64,000 bases of DNA, from positions 310,001 through 374,000 of the forward strand of contig JAJQJQ010000071.1 of assembly GCA_028622995.1 (NCBI GenBank), in the 5' to 3' direction. This stretch comes from Panagrolaimus kolymaensis. Taxonomy: Eukaryota > Nematoda > Chromadorea > Rhabditida > Panagrolaimidae. A model generated the notes under the pieces. It did no database searches. It was not told the DNA's origin and saw only the letters and a list, made by a program, of their open reading frames with translations. Made by a program: the position numbers and the translations under genes. This document shows positions 51,229-61,669 of this stretch, piece after piece. Each line of letters starts with the position of its first letter. Position 1 is the first letter of the stretch.

Positions 51229-52763
51229 ATGTATAATAATCAATCTGTGCCTCCTGTAAAGCGAATGCGTTTAAGTGATACTATTGATGTTATCAGAACT
51301 TTAGAACCTAATGTTTATTCAATTGTTGATGCTGTGGACGCATCATGGAGACATGCATACAATCGAATGCTTCAAGAGGTTAGTTTTGTAATATATTTAT
51401 TGTAGTTAATTTTCTCTTGTGTTTTAGAAACAGACTATCGAAATGATGCATTGTGGTCTTGTACGAAAATATAATGATCTCGAATTTGTTCATATTAAAC
51501 TACAAAAAGAACATCAAAATCTTTTGCATTTGTATGAAAGTCAACGCAAGCATATTTCTCAACTACCAAATCAAAGTCAAGTTACTCGTCTCAATGAAAG
51601 AATTATTGCAAAAGAGGCTGTAATCAGTGTAAATCAAAAAGCGGCAAGTTTTCATCAAGCTTTAAATGTCTAATGTATGTATGTCTCTATTTCACATTAA
51701 CTTACTTTTTAGATTTCTGACCTTAAAAAACAATGTGATGCTTACAAAGATATTATCAATAAGTTTGATAAAGAAATAGATGCCACTCGTCAAGCTTTTG
51801 AAGAGCTAATGAAGGTTCAAAAAGAAATCAAAGGAGAATTGCAACCTTTGAAGGAAAGGTATGAAAAAGAAAGTGCTGATCTTCGTCAAATCATTGCTAA
51901 ATTGGAAGCAAACAGCAAGGATCGTGATCAAATTGTAAGTAATCTGCTGATATGTTGCATTATGTTCGGCTTCAGCTTTTACGTCTCTCCACTTAATATT
52001 TCCTTTTTTTATATGATTAAAATGTATGTTTTAGATTGAGCAAATGAAGGACCAGCATGAAGTCTACAAAACAAAAATTGCAGATTTAGAAAACGAAGCT
52101 GAACGTTTGGCTAATGAAAAAGGTGCTTCTAAAGCTAAAAAATATCAAAAGAGACGAAGCAGCAATGTTCATCAAGAAGATACGTTGTTCTTACTGGATC
52201 AAAACTTAACTTGGGAAGAATATGTGAAGCGTGTTCCAACAATCAAAAGTCTCAACTTTGTTCGTGTTCGAGTTGATAAACCAAATGGTGATGTAGCTTC
52301 ATTAGAAGAAATCTTGGGCAAAATCCCTAATATCCAAATGTTTGGATGGTAACTTTTTTGCTTTATACTTTTCATATTGTATTTAACTATTATTTTTTCA
52401 GTGTATTTGGTATGGATTTGACGGAATCTATTGGTTTAACTAACAAAACATTTGTCAATCTTTTAATGCTTCAACCATTCAAACGTCTTCGAAAGTTTTA
52501 TTTGGCTGGTCTTCGTCGTGATCATTTTGATGTTGATTGCTTCCTTGCTTTCATGAAGGTTGGTGGATAGTTTTCTAAACGTTCATTATTTTACTTTTAT
52601 CCAATTTTAGGATCACCCAAAGTGCAAATTTTACCTCTCATTTCATTTTACCGGAAAGAACAAGTTCAAAGATATCGCTAAGAAGTTACGTGAAGCGTAT
52701 CCATCCAAAACTAAATTAGTAATCGATTTATTGCGATCCGATCTTACGGTAACTCACAGATAA
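51229..52763 (+). CDS. coiled-coil protein, tandem copy 1
   Basis: Six exons: 51229-51378, 51428-51628, 51713-51934, 52035-52348, 52402-52558 and 52611-52763, about 398 residues. The start follows a TTTTTTAG acceptor, suggesting trans-splicing. Residues about 50-220 are Glu/Lys/Gln-rich and predict a coiled coil. A basic stretch (SKAKKYQKRRSS, about residue 220) could be a nuclear signal. The C-terminal 160 residues (TLFLLDQNLTWEEYVKRV...) look folded, with repeated aromatic/Leu patterns that recall nematode FTH/F-box-associated or leucine-rich folds; this is inference. Exon 2 has two possible donors: AGT|GTAAAT (chosen) or, later, AAT|GTCTAA just before an in-frame stop. Copy 2 at 54.5 kb has the same exon plan. 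AATAAA lies at 52,833-52,838. Confidence 0.8.
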
Positions 52764-53615
52764 TAATTCGTTTTATATTTTTCATGTTTTGTAATTGATC
52801 GTATTAATTTATTGTTTGTTTTTGTTCTGAAAAATAAAGTTTGTTGTAATGTTTAATTTTGATTTTGAAATGTGAAATTAAGTCTTTTGTTTTTAGTTTA
52901 ACATCTTTTGAGCAGGTAGTACTCATGTATACGGGAATGTTTTTGCCATCCAAAAAACCGTTTAGCAACTTTGGTGATTTACATTAATTTTGATTCCATC
53001 TTTGTTATTTCGTTTTACTTTTCTTCTTTCTTTTTTCGGTGTCCTTTTTTTTGAATGTTTCGCTCTATGCTATTTTTCTTCCATGAGGTAATTTTCTGAA
53101 AAATCCAGCTATAGCTGCAAATGAGCGCACAACCTTGAAGCATAGAGACATGAATAGTTTGTTAAAAGAGTGATGAATCAATGACAAAAAATTTTTATCT
53201 TACGTTAGAAAATTCTATTTATTTTTTCTGATTAAAACACTATCAAAAAAAGCTCAAATCCATTTAAAAATTTGAAATCACACTAATTAATTTTTATTTT
53301 GATCTAATAACAAATAAAGTTTTAAATTTTTTTTTATCATTTTTTAAACAAATTCCCTTAACCACTCTTAATAGATAAAAAATAATTGTTCCATCCATCG
53401 TTTTTACTTTAAATAAATTTTATGTATGCTTTTTTCATTATTGGTTGGCTCTGCTAATTTTTTTCGATTTTAAATTCATTATTCGAATCTTCAATCTTTT
53501 CGCGGGGAATTCGCTTTCACCTTGTTCTAAAAAATTTTAAGTCTCATACATTTGTATCACTCACTGGTTTTGGCAGCAATGTTTTTAGAATAACTTTTAA
53601 CAATTATAATTTTGT
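52764..53615. other. 3' flank of copy 1
   Basis: The portion to about 53,025 is still similar to the flank of copy 2 (for example ttgttatttcg and the atttagca.c words), so the duplication included the 3' flank. Beyond that the DNA is AT-rich without features. Confidence 0.5.
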
Positions 53616-53619
53616 TTAA

Positions 53620-53810
53620 AGGGACATAGCTATTTCATGCCTTTTTTGAAATTTCGTTTGCGGGCACTGAAAGTTACACTTGGTAAGGCGCGTGTTTGAA
53701 TTACCGTGTAAGACAGAAGTGACACGGTAATTCAAACACGCGCCGCCCCAACTGTTCCTATCAGCCCCAGTATCGAAATTTTTGAAAAGGCATGAAATAG
53801 CTATGTCCCT
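53620..53810. mobile_element. MITE with TTAA flanks and nested central palindrome
   Basis: The outer arms begin AGGGACATAGCTATTTCATG and are inverted copies for about 40 bp with few mismatches. Both ends abut TTAA (53,616-53,619 and 53,811-53,814), as for piggyBac-type insertions; a TA duplication inside TTTAAA is an alternative. The centre holds a second perfect palindrome: 23-bp arms at 53,687-53,709 and 53,722-53,744 (GGCGCGTGTTTGAATTACC...) around a 12-nt loop. There is no coding capacity. It lies between the two duplicated genes. Confidence 0.8.
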
Positions 53811-53814
53811 TTAA

Positions 53815-54529
53815 ATATGTTGTTGGCTAAAAAATTGAATATAAATTTTCTTTTGTGTTAGCAATTTATTTTTCGAATATTTTATAAACCTTTTAAAGCA
53901 TGAAACCCTTCAATTTGATACTAAACGCTCATAAATGCGCGAGTATTAAAGCAAAAAATAAAAAAAATAAAGAGAAGTTCCAGGGCGAATGTAAATAAAA
54001 TGGTTGCAGGATTTTTTTTTTGATGAAATTTGTGTAAACCGAAATGAGTGGGACGGGATGGATATACAACAACAATGATGTTTGAAAAAAACAATTATTG
54101 TATAGCGTGAATAGAAATTAACAGAAATAAAGGGTTAAATCACGAACAAAACAATAAGTAAAAAAGTTTTTGTGACTCGACATAGTTTATAAATACAATA
54201 TTATCAAGGGGAAAAGGTTCTGAATTTATGCAATAATCATGATTGGAATTTTTAAAATATGTAAAACATTTTTTACAGACTCAAAAGTTTTTTATAACAG
54301 CTTTGGTAAAATTGAGTTTAAAAAATTTACAGTTAAAAATCAAAAAGAGAAAGCCGGGGAACACTGAAGCTGAAGGAGTCTTCCCTAAAAAAAATAAAGC
54401 TTCACTTTTTTTTCCTTTCATTTTTTGTTTTCTTTTCTTTCGAGTATCGCTTTTTTTTCTTTGATCTTCAAATTCCATTATTTTTATTCCCTAATTTTGC
54501 TTCCTTTTTTAGGCGTACTTTCGGCGATA
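53815..54529. promoter_or_regulatory. upstream region of copy 2
   Basis: It contains copy 2 of the upstream duplication segment (54,356-54,478, with CCTAAAAAAAATAAAGCTTC at 54,383) and a TTTTTTAG acceptor at 54,505-54,512, just before the start codon. The remainder is AT-rich. This is probably the intact form of the promoter that is split in copy 1. Confidence 0.5.
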
Positions 54530-55988
54530 ATGGATATTAATCGATCTGGCCCTCCTGAAAAGAGAACGCGATGGGATTATACTGCTAATAGTCTTACAAG
54601 TTCTGAACCTATTTTGCCATTGAATGTCAATGCATTTAATTCATCATGGAGATCATCTTATAATGGGAGAACACAAGCGGTTAGTTAGTTTCTTTATATT
54701 GATATGGTTAACTTTCTCGTTGGTTTTAGGACGTGGACTCGGAAACGAAGTATTTTGAAATTGAAAAGAAATATAAAGTACTTGAATCTGGCAATGCTCA
54801 ACTTGTTAAAGCACATCATGATCTTTTTATTTTATACAAAAGCCAATGCAATCATATTGCTCAACTTCCGACTCAAAGCGAAGTATTTCAGCTCAATGAA
54901 AGGATTATGGAAATGGAAGCTGAAAAGCAAAAAAAGGTTAGTTTTCTGTTTGGTTTAGACTTTAGATAGCTAACACTCTGTCCATTTTTTACCTATATTA
55001 GTTTTTTAGATTGCTGATTTGGAACAAGGTCGTAAAACTGATAAAACAAGAATGGCACAATTTGAAAAGCAAGAAGTGGCAATTAAACATGCATTGGAAA
55101 GCGAGAAAGAAAAATGTTCTGGTCTTTATAAAATCATTGACGAATTGAAAGCAAAGGACAAGGATCGTGATGAATTGGTAAGTAATCGTCTGATGGCAAT
55201 ATATTTTGCTGCCAGTTATACTCCTCTCCATTTAATATATCCTTATTATATGATTAACATATATGTTTTAGATTAAACAAATGAAGGACCAACAGGAATT
55301 CGACCAAGCAAAAATTGCTGATTTGGAAAACGAAGCTGAACGTTTGGCTAATGTAAAAGGTGCTTCTAAAGCTAAGAAACCTCAAAAGAGACGAAGCAGC
55401 AATGTTGAAGATACGTTGTTCTTATTGGATCAAAACTTAACTTGGGAAGAATATGTGAAGCGTGTTTCAACAATCAAAAGTCTCAACTTTGTTCGTGTTC
55501 GAGTTAATAAACCAAATGGTGATGTAGCTTCATTAGAAGAAATCTTGGGAAAAGTCCCTAATATCCAAATGTTTGGATGGTAACTTTTTTGCTTTATGTC
55601 TTTCATATTGTATTTATCTTTTATGTTTTCAGTGTAATGGGAAATACGGAATCTATTGCTCTTAATCAAAAAACATTTGTTAATCTCCTCATACGCCTCA
55701 CTCTCAAAAGTCTGCGAAAGTTTTATTTGGCTGGAATTACGAATGAAACCTTCGATGCTGATTCATTCCTTGATTTCATGAAGGTTGGTGGATAGTTTTC
55801 TAAACGTTTATTATTTTACTTTTATCCATTTTTAGAATCATCCAAGGTGTCACTTTATTTTATCGTTTACCATGACTGGTAAGAACAAGTTCAAGGCTAT
55901 TGCCAAAAAATTGCGGGAAGCTTGTCCATCGTCTGATGTATTAGATATCCAGTTGGAACGACCAAATCACTCTATAATGCTAAAGTAA
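54530..55988 (+). CDS. coiled-coil protein, tandem copy 2
   Basis: Six exons: 54530-54679, 54730-54936, 55010-55177, 55272-55579, 55633-55783 and 55836-55988, 378 residues. All junctions are in frame and align with those of copy 1. Exons 4 and 5 are nearly identical to copy 1 (DTLFLLDQNLTWEEYVKRV; PNGDVASLEEILGK; KTFVNLL), while exons 1-3 and 6 have diverged strongly. The coiled-coil, basic linker and folded C-terminal domain are conserved. Unlike copy 1, exon 2 has an ordinary donor (AAG|GTTAGT). AATAAA lies at 56,067-56,072. The Helitron frame starts only about 0.3-0.4 kb downstream. Confidence 0.82.
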
Positions 55989-56371
55989 TTGATTCCAAAT
56001 GGCTTATTTATTATGTTGTATAATGTTCATATTAATGTATCGAATTTATTCTTGTTTTTATATGAAAATAAAATTCGTTGTTGTTTAATTTTTTTGATTG
56101 TAAAATGTAGAATTAAAGCTTTTGTATATAACTTTTGCTCTTTTCTTCTTAATGTGTTACGATAAAGAATTGGAAAAAGAGCGAATATGTAACAATTATG
56201 TATCCGCTAAAGTTGCTGCGATTCTCCGCAAAAAATAACCATTTAGCACCTTTATTTCGATTTCATCCTTGTTATTTCGATAAAAATAACCATGAAAAAA
56301 ATATTGTTTTTTGCTTTCACCGCAATTGTTTGACAATAAAAATACGTTAAGCTTTTCACTGAAATATGTAG
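55989..56371. other. junction of duplicated flank and Helitron 5' region
   Basis: Similarity to the 3' flank of copy 1 continues to about 56,285 (tccttgttatttcg), so the Helitron 5' boundary should lie between there and 56,372. No clear A|TC terminus is visible. Confidence 0.45.
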
Positions 56372-59300
56372 TTTTATTCAACCGAGAAAGTTTCGCCATG
56401 CACGTTTTGTAGCGGATTGCATTACTCATGTGAGAATCGTACAGCTCAAGGTACTTACGATAATTGTTGCAATTGCGGACGCGTTAAAGTTAATTTCGAA
56501 CCGAATTTTCCCGAACAATTGAAAGCGATGCTTACGCGTGAAGAAGGTACCGATTGGCGTCCATTTCATGATAAAATTAATAAGTATAATACGAGCGTTA
56601 GTTTTGCGTATATGAAGGGTGAAATGCGTCAGTTACCTGGCATTTTTCACTATCGCGTTCATGGTGAAGTTATGCATGTTTTACCGAGATACACAGATCC
56701 GCTTCCAGGACAACGGCCTGCTTTTGGGCAATTGTGGATTGTGGAAACAAACGATGCTATTGAATACCGATGTCAAGCTCCATTTGCGTCTGATTGTGAA
56801 CGACGAATTTTTGAATTTTTGCATACTTTGTTGGTTAATGTCAACGAATATGCAAATATTTATCGTATGCTTCACGATATCGAGGATGAAGAGCGTGAAG
56901 TAGCGGAAAGAGAAGGACGCACGCCAAAAGTGTACAAAATTCTCTTCAAAAAGACAACGAATAATACCAGCGATACGTATGCGTTACCGACAGTGTCTAA
57001 TGAAGTAGCGGGTATTTATATTTGCGATGAGAATGGTGACATTCCTTGGAATGATATCCAAGTTCAACGAAAGTGTAACGACGGAGAGCTACCTATGGCT
57101 CAACGTATTTCTAAGTATTCGAAGCATTGTGAACCGCTTACGTTTGTGTTGTTTAACCCTTACGGTAGAGGAGACTTTTGGCATTATGATAGGCCAAAGA
57201 ATCCTTCTAATCCACAAGGCGGAAAACTTACTGCGCTCCAGTATTTTTTGTATAAGTTAGCTTTGCGTACCGAAAATGAAAATGAGCCTTTTAATCCCAT
57301 CCTTCATGGAGGTAAATTATTGAGCAAATATTTAGTTTGGTCCTTTACAATTGTCGATAATGAGCGTTTAAAGTTTTTGCGATTGAATCAAAAGAAGTTA
57401 CGAGTTGATACGTATACGGGTCTTACAGACTATTTGCGAAATGTTGGAGAAGCTAACGATTCGTTACCAGGAAAGAAGTTTGTTTTGCCCTCATCGTATA
57501 CGATGGGACCTCGAAGCCAATCTGAATTTTTGAATGATGCGAATGCGATGTGTCAGAAGCATGGAAAGCCGAGTTTATTTATTACGAAAACGTGTAATCC
57601 CGATGATCCCGATATTACGAGACATTTATTCGAGAACCAGAGAGCCTATGACAGACCCGACGTTGTTGATATCGTTTTTAATTACCACGTTAAGCAATTC
57701 GTCAAAGAAATGAAAAGTGGTATTTTCGGAAAAGTTAAAGCGTTCCTTTACGTTGTTGAGTTTCAGAAGCGTGGATTACCACATATTCACAGTTTGTGGT
57801 GGTTTGAAGAAGAATGGAACGATATTGCGAAAATTAACGATTTCATTTCTGCGGAATTGCCAGATCGAGAAAGTGACCCCGTACTTTACGAACTCGTGGT
57901 GAAACATATGCTTCATCGACCTTGCGGAGAATACGATCCGAATGCTATGTGTATGCAGGATGGTACATGTAAACGTCATTTTCCGAAAGCGTTTAGCGAA
58001 GAGACAACGTTTGATGAAAATTCGTATCCGACTTACCGAAGGAGAAACGACGGTAAACAAGCTACGGTCAACTTTAAAGGACGACCCTTTGTTCTTGATA
58101 ATCGTTCCGTTGTTCCGTATAATGCGTATTTATTGAAGCGTTTCGGTTGCCACATCAATATAGAAGTGGTATGCAGTTTGAGAACAGTGAATTATTTGTT
58201 CAAGTATTTGTTTAAAGGTCCGGACAGAATTAATATTGAGATTAGTAGCGGACAAGTTAATTACGACGAGATTCAATGTTTCCTTGATGCGAGATATTTA
58301 AGCGCTCATGAAGCTTGCTGGAGACTTTACAAGTTCGATATGCATTTTTCGAGTGAAAGTATTGAGAGGCTTCAGGTTCATTTACCTGAGCAACAAACGA
58401 TTGCGATGGCGGAAGATGCGACGATTGCAGATATGATTCGAGATGCGATGAAAAAATCGAAGTTATTAGCGTTCTTTGATTTAAACCGAAACGCGCCAAA
58501 CGGAGTTAATCGAAATCTTACGTATACGGAGGTTTGCCACCATTTTACATGGGACGCAAAGAAACGCGAATGGCATACACGTTTGAGAACTACGAAACCG
58601 AAATGTCCACGAATGTACGCTGTTAATCCGAAAAACACCGAATTGTTTTATCTTCGAAAGTTACTTACCATTGTTAAAGGTCCGAGAGATTACGAAGATT
58701 TACGTAGAGATCCTTACGATCCTAATGCAATCCATGTAACGTTCCGCGAAGCGTGTGTAGCACGAGGATTAGTTGAATCTGATCAAATTTACTACGATGC
58801 GTTACATGAAGGAACGTTTTTCAACTTACCAAGAGAATTACGACGTTTATTCGCACGAATCGTTGCTCATTGCGATGTTGAAGCTCCGTTATGGTTATGG
58901 AATCAGTTTCGTCATCAGTTAATCTCTGATTTACTTCGAAATCATCGCGGCGATGAAGATCTTGCGGAAAATTTAGCATGGCGTCAAGTTTTACGAATGA
59001 TTATCAACAATGAGCGATCGCTTGAAGATTATCCAATCCTTCAAATGGTTGCAGAAATTGTTGGTATTGACGACGAAAGCGTTGATGTTACAGCACACCG
59101 AATTCGAGGTGATCAAATGAGAGGGACGTTGAATCCTGAACAAGCGAATGCGTATGAAGCGATTATGCAACGAGTCGTTAATCCAGATAATTCTGCGGCC
59201 TGTTTTTATATTGATGGCCCAGGAGGTTCAGGAAAAACGTATCTCTTTAATTGTTTATTTTCGAATTTAGTTGCGTCCGATACCGATGTTGTTATTATGG

Positions 59301-60721
59301 CTTGGAGCGGTATTGCGGCAAGTTTATATGAAACGGGACGAACAGCTCATAACGTATTTAAGCTTGATTTTCCGTTCGACGAAGAAAGTCAATCCGGTGT
59401 AGTTTCTTCGGATTCACTTGGACAAGCGTTGCGTAAAGTTAAAGTTATTGTTTGGGATGAAACTCCGATGGCACCACGAAGAGCACTTGAAGTTGTTGAT
59501 GAGAAGTTACGCGAAATTATGAATAACGACGTTCCATTTGGAGGAAAAATTATCGTTTGCGGAGGAGATTTTCGTCAGTTAGGACCAGTTGTGAAAAACG
59601 GTACGCGTAACGATGTTATCCGAAATAGCGTTAAGATGAGTCCGCTTTGGCCGCTTTTCTCGGCGAATAAATACGATTTAATTAGTAACGAAAGAGCCGA
59701 TAATAATGGAGATGATTTTGCGGAAACGATATTGAGGATTGGAAACGGAAGCGCAAACGATGTTCACGGTAAAGTATCGTTACCCGAAGAGTGTATTACT
59801 GAGAGTGATTTAGTTGAGGTTATTTTCGGCGATGTTATAAGGAATAACGATTTAAATGCGTTTGCGTCTAGAGCTATTCTTTCTACGGTTAATGCTGAAG
59901 TTGACACGTATAACGAAGCGATTATCGATTTACTTGATAGCGATACCGAAAAGATTTATCAAGCTGTCGATCGAGTTGAAGATAACGTATTTGAGTATAG
60001 TCCAGAACATTTCGAAACGTTTAAGCCAAATGGTTTTCCAGCCTACAAGTTACGACTACGAGTGAATGCGGTAATAATGCTTATGCGTAACTTGAACATC
60101 CGAGAAGGTTTATGTAACGGAACGCGACTTATTGTTAAGAGACTTGAACGTAACATTATTGTTGCTGAAAAGTTAACCAATCGAAGCGATAATAGCGAAG
60201 ATAACATCGTAATGATTCCACGAATTACGCTCCTCGACGATTCAAGCGTTTTGAAAATCTACCGCACACAATTTCCGGTTCGAGTTGCGTTCGCTTTAAC
60301 GATTAATAAAGGACAAGGACAAACGTTCGATTGCGTAGGAGTTGATCTCAGTAAAGGAATTTTCACGCACGGCCATTGTTATGTTGCCCTTTCACGCACT
60401 CGTGCATGGGATAAGCTTCATATTAAATTGCCTTCCGACGATGTGAATAGTACGCGAAATATCGTTTACAACGAACTTTTGAACGACGATCCGCTTTCAG
60501 TTATGTTGCCAGATGTTCCAGATTATGCTGCTTTAAATCCCGATTGGAACGTTGAGAACAACGTAAATATGGAAGTTGATGAAGAGCAGCGACCTATCGA
60601 TGACGATAATCAAGTTTTAGAAAATGTTTCCGTTAACGATATCGTCGATTTAGAGTATGAGATTAGCGATGAGTGGAACGATAACGTTGAAATGAATGAT
60701 ATTGATAGCGATTCTAATTAG
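56372..60721 (+). CDS. Helitron Rep/helicase (RepHel)
   Basis: One open frame of about 1,450 codons, with no stop or frameshift. Counting from the TTG at 56,417: an N-terminal zinc motif (PCTFCSG...NCCNCG; its first half precedes the TTG), a Rep nuclease with the HUH motif H456-I-H458 and the tyrosine pair Y593/Y597 (NYLFKYLFKG), then a PIF1-type SF1B helicase with Walker A GPGGSGKT (about 934-941), Walker B VWDE (1012-1015), GGDFRQLGP, and the final HGHCYVALSRTRA. The protein would nick one strand and drive rolling-circle transposition. No in-frame ATG precedes the zinc motif: a stop lies at 56,369. A tiny first exon (ATG at 56,292) with a 44-bp intron would keep frame but has a weak donor. 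Codons are rich in CG (ACG, TCG, CGA), unlike the neighbours, which suggests a recent arrival. Confidence 0.93.
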   Translation, partial: FYSTEKVSPCTFCSGLHYSCENRTAQGTYDNCCNCGRVKVNFEPNFPEQLKAMLTREEGTDWRPFHDKINKYNTSVSFAYMKGEMRQLPGIFHYRVHGEVMHVLPRYTDPLPGQRPAFGQLWIVETNDAIEYRCQAPFASDCERRIFEFLHTLLVNVNEYANIYRMLHDIEDEEREVAEREGRTPKVYKILFKKTTNNTSDTYALPTVSNEVAGIYICDENGDIPWNDIQVQRKCNDGELPMAQRISKYSKHCEPLTFVLFNPYGRGDFWHYDRPKNPSNPQGGKLTALQYFLYKLALRTENENEPFNPILHGGKLLSKYLVWSFTIVDNERLKFLRLNQKKLRVDTYTGLTDYLRNVGEANDSLPGKKFVLPSSYTMGPRSQSEFLNDANAMCQKHGKPSLFITKTCNPDDPDITRHLFENQRAYDRPDVVDIVFNYHVKQFVKEMKSGIFGKVKAFLYVVEFQKRGLPHIHSLWWFEEEWNDIAKINDFISAELPDRESDPVLYELVVKHMLHRPCGEYDPNAMCMQDGTCKRHFPKAFSEETTFDENSYPTYRRRNDGKQATVNFKGRPFVLDNRSVVPYNAYLLKRFGCHINIEVVCSLRTVNYLFKYLFKGPDRINIEISSGQVNYDEIQCFLDARYLSAHEACWRLYKFDMHFSSESIERLQVHLPEQQTIAMAEDATIADMIRDAMKKSKLLAFFDLNRNAPNGVNRNLTYTEVCHHFTWDAKKREWHTRLRTTKPKCPRMYAVNPKNTELFYLRKLLTIVKGPRDYEDLRRDPYDPNAIHVTFREACVARGLVESDQIYYDALHEGTFFNLPRELRRLFARIVAHCDVEAPLWLWNQFRHQLISDLLRNHRGDEDLAENLAWRQVLRMIINNERSLEDYPILQMVAEIVGIDDESVDVTAHRIRGDQMRGTLNPEQANAYEAIMQRVVNPDNSAACFYIDGPGGSGKTYLFNCLFSNLVASDTDVVIMAWSGIAASLYETGRTAHNVFKLDFPFDEESQSGVVSSDSLGQALRKVKVIVWDETPMAPRRALEVVDEKLREIMNNDVPFGGKIIVCGGDFRQLGPVVKNGTRNDVIRNSVKMSPLWPLFSANKYDLISNERADNNGDDFAETILRIGNGSANDVHGKVSLPEECITESDLVEVIFGDVIRNNDLNAFASRAILSTVNAEVDTYNEAIIDLLDSDTEKIYQAVDRVEDNVFEYSPEHFETFKPNGFPAYKLRLRVNAVIMLMRNLNIREGLCNGTRLIVKRLERNIIVAEKLTNRSDNSEDNIVMIPRITLLDDSSVLKIYRTQFPVRVAFALTINKGQGQTFDCVGVDLSKGIFTHGHCYVALSRTRAWDKLHIKLPSDDVNSTRNIVYNELLNDDPLSVMLPDVPDYAALNPDWNVENNVNMEVDEEQRPIDDDNQVLENVSVNDIVDLEYEISDEWNDNVEMNDIDSDSN

Positions 60722-60742
60722 AATGAAGTTGCGTTTGTTACA

Positions 60743-61345
60743 GCGATGAGTTGCGTTTTTAGCATGTTTACAAGGTCTTATCAGTAGCAAGTACGAGATG
60801 TCATGCCTATTTTATGGGATAAATGTGTGCTTCCTCGGAAGCAAGTATTTGGTGCATTACGCTTAAATCACCTCAGGTGAGCCTCATGCTTAACAAATCG
60901 CATTGTTGACATTCTAATACTTGGTAGGATCATACGTAATAATTGCATTAGCGTTGCGTATAATAAGAGATAGGATTTTTTTGACCTTTTTAAAGGGTTT
61001 TATTTTCCTTATAAACGAGAAAAGTTGCGTCATGATGTTTTCAGGAGAATGCGACAATAGTAGTTCAAGCAATAAGAGTTTTACGATGAGTTTATGTCAG
61101 CGATGAGTTGCGGCTTGACCATATATACAAGGCCATATTAGTAGCAAGTACGAAATGTCATGCCTATTTATGGGATAAATGCGCGCTTCCTCGGATGTAA
61201 GTATGAGGTGCTTGCTTAAATCACCTCAGGTGAGCCACATGCTTAACATAGCGCATTGTTGACATTTTAATACCTGGTATAGTTATATGTGTTTATTGCA
61301 CCTACGTACGAATACGATGGGGTTTCTTTGCCCTTTTAAAGGGTG
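60743..61345 (+). repeat. tandem ~357-bp repeat in Helitron 3' region
   Basis: Unit 1 (from 60,743) and unit 2 (from 61,100) both begin GCGATGAGTTGCG and share about 250 bp, including agtagcaagtacga, atgtcatgcctattt, cgcttcctcgga and the palindrome TCACCTCAGGTGA (60,868-60,880 and 61,221-61,233). They diverge near ttttaaaggg. The palindrome could be the subterminal hairpin of a Helitron 3' end, duplicated in tandem. No CTRR terminus is securely placed. Confidence 0.65.
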
Positions 61346-61371
61346 TTGTTGACCAAAAAACAAACAACTAT

Positions 61372-61441
61372 CCTCCAATATGCTGTGAACCTTGACGAGG
61401 TTTGGAGGCTTACTATTGAAGTTATTACTGTTTACAGTAAT
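61372..61441 (+). repeat. two hairpins downstream of the Helitron repeats
   Basis: CCTCCA (about 61,373) pairs with TGGAGG (about 61,402), with an inner AACC/GGTT pair. Then ATTACTG-TTTA-CAGTAAT follows at about 61,424-61,441. Either could belong to the Helitron 3' end. No CTRR follows closely. Confidence 0.4.
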
Positions 61442-61601
61442 GCACTTTAATAAACCAATACTCAGCAATTTGTTTGTTATTGTTTATGTTGTTCTAATTG
61501 TTTGGATGTAGCGTTTTCTCAATTCATTCATATTGTATTATTTTTTTGTTGTCGTAAATATTTAACGGTTCCGTAGATTTTCTTTTTTATAAAATGATTG
61601 T

Positions 61602-61645
61602 TTTAGTTTGAGGGACTTACCGAAGGTAAGGCCCCAATGTTCTTG
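61602..61645 (-). repeat. 44-bp inverted repeat, right copy
   Basis: Perfect inverted partner of 49,683-49,726, with the hairpin CTTACCGAAGGTAAG. Weaker similarity extends inward (about 61,545-61,601). It lies 25 bp upstream of the start codon of the next gene, so it is probably in that gene's promoter or 5' UTR. Confidence 0.85.
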
Positions 61646-61669
61646 TTTATATAATTAATTTTGGCAATA

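Noticed and set aside
56417..56419. TTG as the true start of the Helitron protein
   Set aside because: The conserved zinc motif begins upstream of it in the same frame (PCTFCSG), so the protein must start earlier.
61490..61500. CTAA followed by T as the Helitron 3' terminus
   Set aside because: No hairpin lies at the right distance upstream, and the string is common in AT-rich DNA.
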